Notes: a model not told the origin generated them from the sequence alone. A stretch of DNA of 64,000 bases from Cryptomeria japonica (GCF_030272615.1 NC_081411.1:187619449-187683448); one strand, 5' to 3'. Shown: positions 11,047-22,802, counted from the stretch's first letter. Made by a program: numbers and translations.

Positions 11047-12280
11047 AGAAGTTTTATCAGATCTGCTGGTAAAGACAAAGAAAGATATGTCTATCGATAA
11101 GGAAGAAGAAGCTACCGAAAGCAGAACAACCTATATACTTTTGAGGATGATGCCATAGAGGAAGAAAGTACATCAAAAGATGACTACCATGAGAATGAAA
11201 GAGAAGTTAATCTCTTTATAGCACTTGATGAACCGGTTGATGAGGAAGAAGAAGAAATTGAGGCTGAAGTGGATCTAGAAGGTGAGCTCATAAGTGTTAT
11301 TGAGGAGTTGAGTAAAACAAGAAGAGAACTCAAGAAGTTCAAGCTTTTTGCAATAGATGAACAAGGACTCTTGAAGCAATCCCTAGATGAGTCCAATCAA
11401 GTTATATCTAACTTGAAACTCCAATTGGAATAAGCCAAGAGGATATGTGATGTCACATCCTCTGATCTGATGAAGAAGGAAAAGGGGAATCAATATTTGG
11501 AAGTAGAAATAGTGAAGCTCAGAAAGGAGTTTGAAAAAAGTAAGGAAAAAAGAAAGTGAGAAGCAAATATGAATGCAACACAGAAGATTTGGACAAGATG
11601 TTGAGCAAATAGAAGCCATCTAAAGATACCGGTGGCTTAGGATTTGAAGAAGGACAAAGTTCAAAACAACAAGAGCACATCCGGTAAAGAGATATAGTTC
11701 ACTTCTTCAAGTGAAAGTGAAGAGAAGAAGACATTCACGATAAGCAAGGATACTGATAAGAAGACATATGTAGATGCTGTTGGAAACCGCCACACAAACT
11801 GATATACACAATCAATGAACCAGAGGCCAGACTCAATGTATAGACATGCAGATCTAAGGAGAAATGCAAGAGTTGATCTTGAAGGGATTCACCAGAGTCA
11901 GTAGCATGAAAGGAAGACCCTTGATGAGGCAGTCATTTGTAGGAGCAAGGCAACCAAACCGGTATGTTCCAAACTTTCATGGTTATTGTTACTAGTGTAA
12001 CAAATTTGGACATAGGATAGGGAACTGTAGATTAACCAATAAGCCCACTATGAGTTATGAAAGTAGAAATCCATTTAATGCACTCTGGGATATGAATGTT
12101 GTCTGTTATCAGTGCAATGGATTTGGTCATAGGAGTTTTGAATGTAGGAAGAATAAACCGGTGTCCTACAATAGTTTCAAAGATTCATCCTTAAATGAAA
12201 ATGTGAAATGCTATAACTATCAAGAGTTTGAACATATAGAAAAGTTCTATAAAATCAGGAAAATAAAGTAGAAGAGGACA
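11047..12280 (+). pseudogene. Copia-1 gag-to-protease spacer: acidic, coiled-coil and zinc knuckles
   Basis: This stretch is unusually long. After an acidic block ('DEEEEEIEAEVD' near 11245) comes a heptad-like segment near 11290-11540 ('IEELSKTRRELKKFK', 'LRKEFEKSKEKRK') consistent with a coiled coil. Two further zinc-knuckle-like motifs follow: 'CNKFGHRIGNC' near 11997, and a complete CX2CX4HX4C 'CYQCNGFGHRSFEC' near 12110. A third degenerate one, 'CYNYQEFEHIEKF', lies near 12210. Stops at 11431, 11558 and nearby break it. Long gag spacers with coiled coils are known in some copia lineages such as Sireviruses. Assignment to that lineage is only a suggestion. Confidence 0.6.
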
Positions 12281-12295
12281 AACCCTGATCAAGAA

Positions 12296-13801
12296 TTGGT
12301 AGTTAAACTGGAGCACAAAATAGCAACTAACAAGAAGAAGGAAACCAAACCGGTATGGGTTGAGAAAGAAAAGGAAGAGGAAGAATCAAGTCTGATAGTG
12401 CAAACTGCCTTACATGCTGAAAGGAAAAATATATGGGTTGTAGACAGTGGCTGTTCCAACCACATGACCAGTGATAAAAATAAATTTATCAAGCTTGAAG
12501 ATTGGAATGGTGGTTCAGTAAGATTTAGAGACAACTCATCCATCAAAATAAAGGGAAAATGTACTCTAAATATTGATGGAAAACTAAACGTACATGATGT
12601 GTATTATGTGGAAGGTCTAAAGCTAAACTTGCTGAGTATGAATCAGATGTGTGACAAAGGTTGCACATTCACCTTTGATTCTACCAGCTTCCAGATAAAG
12701 AAAGAGAGTAGCGGTCAAACTATAGCCGAAGGAAAGAGGACATATGGTAATGTATACAATCTGAAAGAATGTTTTGAATCCCAATGTATGTTAGGACAAT
12801 TGGATGAAAGATGGTTGTGGCACAAAAGATTAGGCCACATAAATTTTGATAACTTAGTTGTAGTAAGAAAAAAGGGCTATATAAGAAATATTCCACCCAT
12901 CATCAAACCGGTAAGCACATTTTGTGATGAATGTGTGAAAGAGAAGCAAACCAAGGTGAGTTTTAGAACAAAAGAACACAACACCTCAAGACCACTTGAA
13001 ATTGTACATATAGATCTATATGGTCCAACTAGGACAAGAGCTCTTTCTAGTGAAAGATATTTTATGCTCTTCATTGATGACTATTCAAGAATGACATGGG
13101 TCACTTTCCTATAAGATAAATCAGAAGCATTTGATAGATTCAAGATCTTTAGGAAGATGGTGGAGAAGGAAAGTGGGTGCAAGCTAAAATGTCTAAGATC
13201 ACACCAGGGTGGAGAGTTCACATCAAATGAGTTTGAAGATTATTGTGAAAGACATGGAATTAGAAGACAATACTCAGCCCCTAGGACACCACAACAAAAT
13301 GGTGTGGTAGAAAGGAAGAACATGACAGTCAAGGAGATGGCTAGAACCATGTTAAATGAGGCTAGTTTGCTAGACATATATTGGAAGGAAGCAGTTCATA
13401 CTACTGCATATACCTTGAACCAGGTTCAACTAAGAACAAACAACAAAATGACACCTTATGAGTTGTAGTATGACCGGAAACCATCAGTCAAACACTTTAA
13501 GGTATTTGGAAGCAAGTGTTTTATCAAGAGAGATATGGATGGTTTAGGTAGTTTTGATTCTAGGAATGATGAAGGAATCTTCCTTGGCTACTCATCTAAC
13601 AACAAGGCCTATAAATGCTACAACAAAAGAATAAGAAGAGTCATTGAGAGTGTGCATGTAAGAGTTGATGAGGATATGCACAAAGGAATACAATCACAGG
13701 TAAATCGGTATGATGATTCTGATGATAAAGGTGAGGAAGCTCAGTCAAACAATGAACCAGAAGAAGCATCCAAAAAGGCTCCTAATCAGTATATCAAATG
13801 A
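12296..13801 (+). pseudogene. Copia-1 protease and integrase, two in-frame stops
   Basis: One frame runs through the protease and integrase. The protease keeps the active-site triplet in 'WVVDSGCSNHMT' near 12435. The pre-integrase zinc region reads 'WHKRLGHINF' then 'FCDECVKEKQTK'. The integrase core has 'HIDLYGPT' (first Asp), then 'LRSHQGGEF' where the family has LRSDRGGEF, so the second catalytic Asp is His. 'NGVVERKN' keeps the Glu. Stops are TAA at 13112-13114 and TAG at 13466-13468, the latter at a conserved Trp. The frame ends at 13801, where a one-base deletion shifts the polyprotein. The domain would insert cDNA, but this copy is inactive. Confidence 0.85.
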
Positions 13802-14836
13802 ACCACTCGAAAGAGAAGATTTTAGGTAATAAGAGTGATGGTGTGCAGACTAGGAGAAGACTTTCCCAGAATGATGATCAAGTCAACTTCTGCCTCATGA
13901 CTGAAGTAGAACCTAAAACATTCAATGAGGCCAACAAAAGACATGAATGGATGGATGCCATGAAAGAAGAGTTGCAACAAATTGAGAAGAGCAAGACTTG
14001 GGAATTGGTCCCTAGATCGGAAGACAAGAACATCATTGGCACTAAATGGGTCTTTCGGAATAAGATGGATGAAGAAGGTAACATTGTTAGGCATAAAGCT
14101 AGACTTGTATGCAAGGATTACTCTCAAGTAGAGGGCATTGAGTTTGAAGAAACATTTGCATCGGTAGCTAGATTAGAAGCAATTAGAATGTTTCTATCAT
14201 TTTCTACTTACAAGGGTTATAAAGTATATCAAATGGATGTAAAATATGCCTTCCTCAATGGAAATTTGGAAGAAGAAGTGTACATGGAGCAAACAGAAGA
14301 GTTTATGCTACATGATGATGAAACCTTTGTGTGCCGGTTGAAGAAAGCTCCTAGAGCATGGTATTCAAGGATAGATCAGTACCTAAAGGAGAAAGGACTC
14401 AAAAAGGGAGTGCTGACAACAATTTATACATCAAGAAAGATGGAAACCACATGATCATTGTGTTTGTGTATGTAGATGACATTATTTTTGGAGGCAACAA
14501 GGACACCCTTTGCAAACACTTTGCTAATTAGATGCAGTCAAAATTTGAGATGTCAATGCTTGGAGAATTGACACACTTCCTTGGTTTGCAGATATCACAG
14601 TAAGATAAGGGAATCTTCATCTCACAAACCAAGTATGCAAAGGATATGTTGAAGAAATTTCAAATGGAGGACTGCAAACTGATAAGTACTCCCATGGTGA
14701 CCAGAAGCAAATTAAGCAAGAATGATGAATCGCCGATGGTGGATCAGACATTGTATAAATCCATGATAGGCAACCTATTGTATCTTATTGCTTCTAGACT
14801 AGATATAGTGCAGGAAGTGTGCATGGTTATGGTGTA
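13798..14836 (+). pseudogene. Copia-1 reverse transcriptase, truncated
   Basis: The frame opened by the shift at 13798 reads 'MNHSKEKILGNKSDGVQTRR', then 'KTWELVPR', 'GTKWVFRNK', 'YQMDVKYAFLNG' and 'VYMEQ'. These are the conserved fingers and palm of copia RT. The frame shifts again near 14400. The catalytic 'YVDD' box is intact at 14469-14480 in the next frame, and 'GELTHFLGLQI' follows near 14565. The last recognisable block, 'NLLYLIASRLDIV', lies near 14775. The RNase H domain and 3' LTR are absent. Confidence 0.8.
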
Positions 14837-15379
14837 GATCAAAATAATTTATTTATTTAAATACAAATATTATCTAATGTATTATATTGTATGGTTTTTG
14901 GCATTTAGAAATGGTGAAAGAAACATGTTACATGTTTTATGCATGGACCAGGCATGTAAAACTCATGCATTTGACCTTTCTAAACATGTAGAAAAGTGGG
15001 CACGCCTTTGGCATGCATTCTAACCATAAAAGATTTTTGTTCTCACTATGTAGGGGAAATTCATTGAATATTTTGCATGAGTTTTTGATGTGTTGGGAGT
15101 GGATGCATCATATTCATGAATGTTTCAATGAACCTGGCTTATAAAAAGAGGGGAAAGGGAACTTGATTATAGGATACATTTTTCTATTTCTTTAATCCAA
15201 TGGATAATTTGCTTGGAGAATGCAACCATATTCTTTAAGCTTTCAATTTTTGGAGGGGAGAGAAGGAATAGAGGAGGAGACTCCCATTTCAAATTTAGAG
15301 ATGATTTCTAGTACTTGGGAATTTTCATGGATATTCCATCTATTTGGAAACCTTGCATTTGATTGGGTCATTGGTTCAA

Positions 15380-15920
15380 TATCTGATTGCATACCCAACC
15401 AATAAGGCTGCTGCGAATCCTTGCTCTATTAGCTTAGACTTCAAAGTGTTGGGCCAATGTAATTGTGTAAACTCACGATAGAATCCATATGATCTCTGCA
15501 TAAATATTTACTTAGTTTACCTAAATGAAATCGATTCGCATCAGCTTGCTTGAAAATTTCCAAAGTCTTTTTTCCAAAAATCCAGTGTGTACACATTCAG
15601 CAATCATTGCATTTAATAGAGCTGTCACAATAGCGTTTTTTGTCAAACAGTTTCCCTACCTTGTCTGATAGATCTGCCACATTCAGCAAGCATGTTTAGC
15701 AGGGCACTGGTATCTCCAACCTTGGACACTATTAGCCTTTGTTGTGCTTGATAGGTCTCCCTTCATTATTTATGCATCTCTGAAACAAGGCGCCTTACTG
15801 TAGAGCAAATTTTTTTTTCAGATTGCTTCATTTTAGCCTCTCCAGAAAACCCCACAATATCATGCCGTAATTAATTGATGGAAACGGCTCACATCTCTGG
15901 GAACAATATTCTGCTGAAAC
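15380..15920 (-). pseudogene. Possible PPR-protein remnant
   Basis: On the minus strand, pieces in alternating frames line up with pentatricopeptide-repeat style sequence. These are 'DTSALLNMLAECG', 'DKVGKLFDKK', 'NAIVTALLNAMIAECV', 'GFLEK', 'KTLEIFKQAD' and 'LKSKLIEQGFAAALLVG'. The order and spacing resemble the consensus 'ALxDMYAKCG..DxARxLFDxM..RNVVSWNAMIAGYxQNGxxEEALxLFxQM'. At least three frameshifts and several stops are needed. PPR proteins bind organellar RNA and are very numerous in plants, so a decayed copy would be unremarkable, but the match is by eye and weak. Confidence 0.35.
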
Positions 15921-16390
15921 AAATTACAATTCATAGTCAATAATTTAATTTAAAAGACTGAAGAAATCTTGTCTTGAATTTAAGAATCTTGAAGCTCTAA
16001 AACTTCTTTGTTTGTATATCTACTTATTGCTTATAGTGAAAGATTGAGGCAGCAGCTGCAGGAAACCATTTTGGTCTGTTTTCTATTAATTTAATAATTA
16101 TATATATATATTCCTTTGGTAAAATGATTTTTCCAACTATAGAACTTAGAAATTACTTATGAATATGAGATAGTTATAAAATCTCATCCTTCCGTTCAAG
16201 ATTCATTATTGGAATATATTTATGGCTATAACAATGAGATCGTGGCATAATTATATTTGACTTTATTTTATTTATACCATAGTAATATAGACAGTTGACT
16301 AATTCTTTCTCAAATCACGTATTGTGAATAAATTTGATTTTTAACATATTGCTGTTCTAAATTGTTAGGGCTGATTGCAGTAAAAATTGC

Positions 16391-16450
16391 TCTCACATAA
16401 ATTATCACCAATTTTAATCATCTCACATAAATTATTACCAATTTTAATCA
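16391..16450. repeat. 30-bp tandem duplication
   Basis: Two adjacent 30-base copies (16391-16420 and 16421-16450), starting TCTCACATAAATTAT and ending TTTTAATCA, differ at one base (C/T). Confidence 0.95.
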
Positions 16451-16907
16451 TTTCTGGGTCTGATTCTATAGTCTGATTAAAGTTCTTGATTTGGTGCAGA
16501 CTTGCAAAAGCTATGACTGATTTAGTGTAGTATGGTCTAGAACGGTAAGTTCTGGATTTAAATTCCCTTCATCCCAGAGACGATACAAATTATGCTCGTC
16601 TTTCTTGTTCTTAATATTATACAAGGCATTTAATGTATTGATTAAGTATTTAGCATCTTGATCTAAATGTCATGAGCACAAATCCCACCATTCATATTGC
16701 AAAACACATTTATTTTGGTCTCTGTTTTGGCTTAATTTATATTAACTTAGTAATGCCTGTTACACTTAGAATGAGTTACTGGTATAATAATTAAGATATG
16801 ATTATTCTTATCTAGAGATATTGATTATGGACAAGTCATATGCATCCTTATAATATTAGACTCGAGGAATAATGCCATCTTAATGAAAAATGCAATAGGG
16901 AGTTGAA

Positions 16908-17181
16908 GTTATTTTGGACATGTATATGAACAATTGTGAGAGTACTTAATTATAATATAAAATATGTTATGCTACTATTATCTAAGAATAGTTAGATGGT
17001 GAAACAGTTGGATTAAGGAGTGATCTAGTGACTTTGGACTATTGGTTATTTTGGACATGTATATGAACACTTGTGAGAATACTTAATTATAATATAAAAT
17101 ATGTTATACTACTATTATCTAAGAATAGTTAGATGGTGAAACAAATGGATTAAGGAGTGATCTAGTGACTTTGGACTATTG
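16908..17181. repeat. 137-bp tandem duplication
   Basis: Two adjacent copies (16908-17044 and 17045-17181) start GTTATTTTGGACATG and end TTTGGACTATTG. They differ at a handful of positions by eye. There is no coding content. Confidence 0.93.
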
Positions 17182-18943
17182 AGTTAGTACAATATTCAAA
17201 TCATGATTAGTTATCATAAGCAATAGCATATCAAGAATATCCTCTAGGCTATAATAACATTACTTAGAGCTTTCAATAGTAATGGTACAGCTAGGTTCTA
17301 CTGTATGAAGGCATCTTTTCTTATCAATTTATAGCATGCCAATGATGATACATAGGCATAATAAGGCACCACATAATGACTCATTAGTTTGTTCCTAAAC
17401 ACATCCTATTAGAAAAAAAAGAGAATCAATTGGAAATTAAGATTTGGAAGGTAAACGTAGAAGTAGGGCACTTAAGAGTTTTGATTATTTATGATTACAA
17501 TAGTCATGTTCCATATAGTGGAGTCATAAAACCCTCTTAAATGATTCTCAAAACACTTACTTTGAGGATGTTAGAGAACAAGATATATTCCATAGAGATT
17601 ATATTGTGAGGATAGTGATAATCCTAAGACAATTTTATACTAAAGAATCTCTTTAATAGAAGTCAATGTTAGAACATGATAATATAATAAGAGCTATTTT
17701 GTTTTACTATATTTTATAAGATAATTGAATGGTGCATTCTTATCTCCATCATGGTAGAGAATTGAAGAATATGAATAAGCCTTGGGCTAAGAGATAGTGG
17801 AACATTATTTGAGCGAGGATGTGATTTTTTTTTTAATAGAATAGTGTTTAGTAACATCATTTATATCCTAGAGATCGTAAAGTTTCTTTGGCTCATGGTA
17901 CTAGAATGTGATAATGTTCTCTAGTGTTTCAAAATTATGATATTTCAATCTTATTCACTTATACAAATGATGGAGATATGATTATCCTTTAGAAAACTTC
18001 AAAGGAAAATGAATTCAATTCTTGATAAGTAAACTTGTGGTTATGCCTTGATTGTTGCATTGGGAATTCTCTCATGTAAGCTTGTGTAAGATCTTGTGTT
18101 CTCTATATGCTTCCATATGCAATTATGTACTTTTCTCACTCTATGCTTTTATAAGCAACCTTGATAGATGTGTAAGATACATTCTTTTATGCACCATTAA
18201 CTAATGATTGCAAGTAAATACCAAAAGGATGATGGTGTTGTGTCTGCTTGTTTATGCTTGATGCATATTGTGTATTCATTATGTCATATTTCCATGTGTG
18301 TTATGTTTGTATTGGACGGGTGTTGAATATGGAGTAAAAGAGAAGGGTTAGTTTCCAGAGAGGTTGAGTCTTTGTTTTAACTCATCTGTCGGTAGTCCGC
18401 CCTAAAAGATCTTTGGCCAAAGTTCTATTGATCTCTTAGTATATGCTTGCTAAGTGAATCATCATTATTATTTCACTCTCTTCCATATCTTAGTGTCACT
18501 ATAATAGCATCATAGATTGTAGATACACTAAGTTGCACTAAATTTCATTCCATGCTTCTTTTGAGTTGCTAGACTTCTTCGTGCAAGGTCGATGGTTCTT
18601 TGTGTTAGGAAGAACTCCGGGGAAGCGTAAATGCTTTGTAGTTGGGCAGTAAAGCGCTCTAGTAGTGTTCTCGCCCATGATGTAAGCATGGGAGATAGAT
18701 GCTGGGAGTCCCTGTCAGGATGATATTCAACTTTGTTTTTTTACAAGTCATTGTATTTGACCTTATGGTCTTTTGTAACATATAAGTAATTTTCATTATG
18801 GTTAGCCAATCTCTTGGCTTGTTTAATCAAACATTGTGTTGAGTTGTAACATTATGTAACTACTTTTTGGTATATTGAGTATAATGGATTAATTATTAAA
18901 GTGTTTTCTTAATTATGTGTAATTATGAGTAGAATTGTTGTCT

Positions 18944-19370
18944 TTATGCAATTAAATATTTTGATAATATGGAGGTCTTTACAACCAAACAAATTCTAGC
19001 ACTTGTACAAACTTCACTCTTCAAAGGCTCCTCCAATGGTAACAAGGTCTGCTTCATCCCATTTGCAACAATAATGTGTATGTTCTTCCTCCCATCATGT
19101 ATTGCCTGTCTATCATATTGCCAAGGTCTATCAAATAAAATATGACAAATATCCATAGGCATGATATCACACAAAACTTCATCATGATAAGATTCAATCT
19201 TCAATTTTACCAAACACTGTTCACTTACTAGTATCTTATGATCATCCTAAAACTATGCTATCTGATAAGGCTTAGGGTGCTTCAACCTCTCCAAATTCAA
19301 CTTATTCACCATCTCCTCCAAAATAATATTATCTAAACTACCACTATCAATTATAACTTTACAAAACTCT
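18944..19370 (-). pseudogene. Gypsy aspartic protease remnant
   Basis: On the minus strand the active-site triplet is kept in 'CKVIIDSGSLDNI' near 19350. 'LERLKHPKPYQIA' follows after it, and the C-terminal strand 'EVLCDIMPMDICHILFDRPW' lies in the open frame starting at 19213. 'HDGRKN' and 'LLPLEEPLKSE' follow. The family form is CHILLGRPWQYDR; here the Gly of the flap-side motif is Asp. One or more stops separate the DSG part from the 3' part. The fragment ends at about 18944 with no RT. It would have processed the polyprotein. Confidence 0.75.
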
Positions 19371-20593
19371 AGATACCTTACATATGGTCTTGAACAAATT
19401 CCTTCTCTGCAAGGGCTGCTCATCATCTCCAGTATGACACAAAGCTCTTCTCATCACCAACAATTCGCCATCTTCCAGTTTATTAGTGGATCCAGTATGG
19501 TCTTCTTCTACCAATGTCTCTCTCCCATTGTTCTTTTCCTTCCTACATTCAAAAGCACGATGTCCTTCTCCTCTACAATTAAATAAAGTTCCTCTAAATA
19601 CTCTCTTGTCCATTCTTTTGTCTTCTTTTCCATAACTCTCATTCTGGTATCCATCAGGTTCTCTTCTCCGGTTAAATTTTTTGTCATCCTTTCGGTATGA
19701 ACTACCATCTCTTCTAATTTCCTTGTCTTTGTTTTGATCTGTATAGGGTCCTCTTCCTCTAGAATAACCTCTTCCTCCTTGAAATCTTCCTCCAAAAAAC
19801 CTTCCACCTCTACCTCTTTGCTTCTACTCATGTCTTTTGTTCAATTTCTCTTCTTCTTTCAGAGCATATTGATAAGCTTCCTCAACACTCTTCAACTTGA
19901 TTAAACTGAGTTCATCTTGTATAGACATCCACAATCTATTGAGGTACCTAGCAACTTGTTAAATCTCATCATCAACATGTTCTGATCTGTTATTCAACTT
20001 GTAGAATGCTTCAGTATACTCCTTCACACTAGATTCCTTCTCCTTTAGGTTCTACAACTTTCAGATCAAATTCACTTGATAATCACTAGGCATAAACTTC
20101 AATTTCAACTTACTAACCATCCACTCCCAAGATTTTATCTTCTCTTTACCTCTTCTCTATCTATATACTTGCAAATTTTCCCACCAAAGAGATAAGTGAC
20201 CTTTCAACTTAGTGCAAGCATATCTCACCTTCCTATCCTCAGCGGTGCCTTCAAAATCAAAATACTTTTCCATCTTCATGATACAATCTATCAATTCATC
20301 TGAATCCAACTTGCCATCATAATTTGACGGGATAAAATGAGTTCTGGTGTTTGCTCTAGACAATGCTCTTATAAACCTTTCTTCAATGGACCGTTTGCCT
20401 GTGGATTTGCTCCTTGTTCTCTAGCTACTTCTTCTTCTTCATCTTCACTCGCATCTTCAACACGTCGACCTCTTCTCTGGGCCATTTCAACATCTTCCAA
20501 TCGAGCTACAATTCCTCTCAACATTTCCATCACAGTGAGGTCTGCATTTCCATGTGCTCCACCATTTCTATTTCTTCTTCGTGCCATCTTCAT
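19371..20593 (-). pseudogene. Gypsy gag (retrotransposon gag domain) remnant
   Basis: The minus-strand start at about 20593 reads 'MKMARRRNRNGGAHGNADLT', then an acidic linker with 'EDASEDEEEEVAREQG'. The gag core follows a frame change: 'YDGKLDSDELIDCIMKMEKY' and 'VRYACTKLKGHLSLWWENL' (20157-20363). More gag appears near 19830-20150, including 'ESSVKEYTEAFYKL' and 'EEAYQYALKEEEKLNK'. The zinc knuckle 'LFNCRGEGHRAFEC' lies near 19575 and has lost its first Cys. Frameshifts and stops occur near 19613, 19831, 19960 and 20157. The family wording is that of plant chromovirus-like gypsy gag, but the lineage is not certain. Confidence 0.8.
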
Positions 20594-20682
20594 GCAAGTC
20601 CTCTATAGCTGCAGGCTGGATCCACAATCCACCACCCTACAGCAAAATCTTACTAGATAACACAATCTCCAGAATGAAATCT

Positions 20683-20695
20683 CTCTCTAATACCA
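20683..20695 (-). other. Gypsy (minus) primer-binding site
   Basis: The minus strand reads TGGTATTAGAGAG, five bases after the LTR end ...GACTACA. It resembles the TGGTATCAGAGC site for initiator-Met tRNA with one or two changes. Confidence 0.6.
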
Positions 20696-20700
20696 CTTGG

Positions 20701-21430
20701 TGTAGTCATGGTTAGGAGGGACCTCAAAGAGATCAGTCTGGACCATGCAACAAGAGTTAACACAATAAAAACAAGACAATTTGATGGAGGCAATGCATAG
20801 CAAACTAGATTATATCATAAAAAGGCAATTACAATCTGCCAACAATATGCAGGCTTACAGAATTTGGCTCACAGGCCTAGTTACAACATGCTCGGATATA
20901 GTATTGGTCAACTTTGGACCTCTTAACCTTAAGATCTATCTTCTCTATTATAAGAACTTGATTCTAAATACTTAATTCCATTAAATTATATGATCAAGGG
21001 TGATCCGTGTCGGCCCAAGATGAAACAAATGCCGATGAACAAGATGAAATGTGTAAAATAACAAGGTCGACCTCTGCCAAAGAGATCCATCTGGAAAATT
21101 TATAGAATGAAGTGCAAACCTAAGGGAAGGTCGACCACATGCCAAGGAACATTGGAAACAATGAATTGAAGCTCTGCAAGCTATGGAAGAGATCTGCAAG
21201 ATTCATCAATAGCAAATAGGTCCATGCGGTTCCAGTGTTCGAAGTCAGAAAATTGTCTCAGATTTCAGGACTGATAACTTGTTAGGAAAAGATCCAAACA
21301 TCCCACAGACCAAGGATAAGGAAAATGAGCATGTCCATGACCAAAATCATCTCCGCAAGATCCGGTGAGCAAATGTAAAGAAACATAGAATGAAATGCTG
21401 AACTGCAAAATAGGAACAAACCAAAAAGAA
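20701..21430 (-). repeat. LTR of the minus-strand gypsy element
   Basis: The 3' end of the LTR on the minus strand is CCATGACTACA at 20701, adjoining the primer site. The outer boundary near 21430 is approximate: after 21440 the sequence becomes an unrelated retroposon tail. A TATA-like CTATAAATT lies on the minus strand at 21097-21105. The LTR contains several GTCGACC/GGTCGAC words. Confidence 0.55.
21097..21105 (-). promoter_or_regulatory. TATA-like box in gypsy LTR
   Basis: The minus strand reads CTATAAATT about 400 bases before the LTR 3' end, a plausible U3 core promoter. Confidence 0.35.
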
Positions 21431-21439
21431 AATGTTTTT

Positions 21440-22125
21440 TTGGTTGATGCATAATTGCCAAGAACTAGGGATGATCCTACATCAATGGCCCTAACTAAGG
21501 AATGGGTGAAAGAGTATATGGAAGTGGAAGGCCTACTAGAGGAGGACAAATATGAGAGTGGATAAGAAAGAGATGGGGTTGAGGATTTAAACTTTGTGCT
21601 TCCTACATAGGGTGAAAAATGGCTAGAGAACAATGGATGGGACATTGAGTAAATTGAAATGAACTTCAATCCTAAAGCTTGCGACTCTAAATGTCTAGTG
21701 GTGGTTATGGCCTTGGTGGTTTGGAAATTGAGAATGTCGGGTGAGGACTAGTCGTGAATGCTTTGAGGTCATGGTGTTAGTTTTCTTTGTTTTTTTTATG
21801 TATATTTGTAAATGGTCTCTTTTGTCACCATTTTATTTTTGGTGACATAGATATAATGTGGCTATGGTCTCCAATTTTGTTTGGTGGATATGAGCACTAA
21901 AAATATGAGTCTAGGAATGTATAGATATGTATGGTAGGTTTGGAGTTGGGATTGAGGTCGGTTCACTTTTTTGGAACCTAGTGATATAGTTTCTAGTAGT
22001 TTAGAATAGAAGCATGGGTGAAGAACACTCTTTGTAAGTGATGATGAATGTAAAAAAAATTATTATCAATAAAACGGGCATTAACCCTTGCCAGTTATTT
22101 AACTATCAAAAATAAAATAAAATCA
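21440..22125 (+). mobile_element. 3' end of a 5'-truncated retroposon
   Basis: A broken open frame (fragments 'ALTKEWVKEYMEVEG', 'EKWLENNGWDIE', 'NFNPKACDSK') is followed by a T-rich untranslated region. It ends in CAATAAAACGGGCATTAACCC and then an A-rich tail (about 22108-22125), as expected for a polyadenylated non-LTR element inserted in plus orientation. I do not recognise the protein. An inverted repeat GTCACCA...TGGTGAC lies in the 3' region near 21818-21842. Confidence 0.45.
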
Positions 22126-22459
22126 TATGATGAATAGTAAAAATGATGTCTAAATTTTGAAAAAATTAAATCAAAATAAATTATTCACTTTTACTTTAAT
22201 TTTAATATTTTTAAATTTATTTTCATATAAATACCATTTTTAATGTCTATCTAAAATACTTAATAGAATTATGAAAACAAAAAATAAATAAATACATAAA
22301 TACTATTTATAATAACATTTACATTAAAAATTTAAATAAAGAAATATTCTATAAATCAAACAACTTTTTAAATTAAAGAACCTAAATAAGATTAAATAAT
22401 TCTTAAAGATAATAGTTCATTTATTATCTATAAAATAAAACAGTATTTTTTCCCTAATA
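22126..22459. other. AT-rich spacer
   Basis: Low-complexity A/T-rich sequence between a retroposon tail and LINE-B. Nothing coding was seen. Confidence 0.6.
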
Positions 22460-22802
22460 ATGTTTAGTCAAATAAGTACAGATGGCTCCATGAGAGAAGT
22501 TGGGGTTTTAGACCAAGAGATATGGTAGACTTGTCCAGATGCAGGGATGGGGCAAAATGGCTCAATGAAGCAAGATCACTACCTCGTGTCCATCGGGTTG
22601 GGTTTGGGAGGATCAAAATAATAGGCAAGCAGCAAACACTCAAGTCAATCAAGGAGGATTTAGGGGGCAGAAAGAGAGAAGAAGTTTCAAGGTTTGATGG
22701 AAAATAAACCCTCCAAGAGGTGGACTATGATGCTCTTTTTACAAACTCTGGGAACAAAATGTAGAATATAATCAAAAAACTTTGGATAGCAAAAGAGATT
22801 CT
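22460..22802 (+). pseudogene. LINE-B piece 1: N-terminal ORF1
   Basis: A Gln/Arg-rich degenerate frame ('NRQAANTQVNQGGFRGQK') ends exactly where the Copia-2 LTR begins. Its continuation is at 29883: the two sides join across a copia insertion with near-identical 5-base flanks. LINE-B is the plus-strand L1-type element whose later parts are at 43522-47302 and 54046-55080. The left boundary is approximate. Confidence 0.5.

Larger units (their letters stand above)
8532..14836 (+). mobile_element. Copia-1, Ty1/copia retrotransposon lacking its 3' end
   Basis: A 1,664-base 5' LTR, a Met-tRNA-type primer site, gag, spacer, protease, integrase and reverse transcriptase follow in copia order. The coding similarity stops near 14836, inside the region after RT motif 'RPDIM'. 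No copia RNase H, polypurine tract or 3' LTR follows. The element was therefore truncated by deletion or by insertion of the 14837-18943 sequence. Confidence 0.85.
14837..18943. other. Non-coding stretch of unknown origin
   Basis: No gene or complete mobile element was recognised here. It begins where Copia-1 is truncated and ends where a minus-strand gypsy fragment is truncated. Visible contents are a TATA-like 'cttataaaaagagg' at 15139, a possible PPR remnant on the minus strand (15380-15920), a short (TA)n run near 16098, two tandem duplications (16391-16450 and 16908-17181) and AT-rich sequence. It may be original single-copy DNA or a very decayed element. Confidence 0.5.
18944..21430 (-). 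mobile_element. Ty3/gypsy fragment: LTR, primer site, gag, protease
   Basis: Read on the minus strand: an LTR (right boundary uncertain, about 21430), a Met-tRNA-type primer site, gag with a zinc knuckle, and protease. The element breaks off at about 18944 before the reverse transcriptase. No RT, RNase H or integrase from it was seen in the neighbouring 4 kb. Confidence 0.75.
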
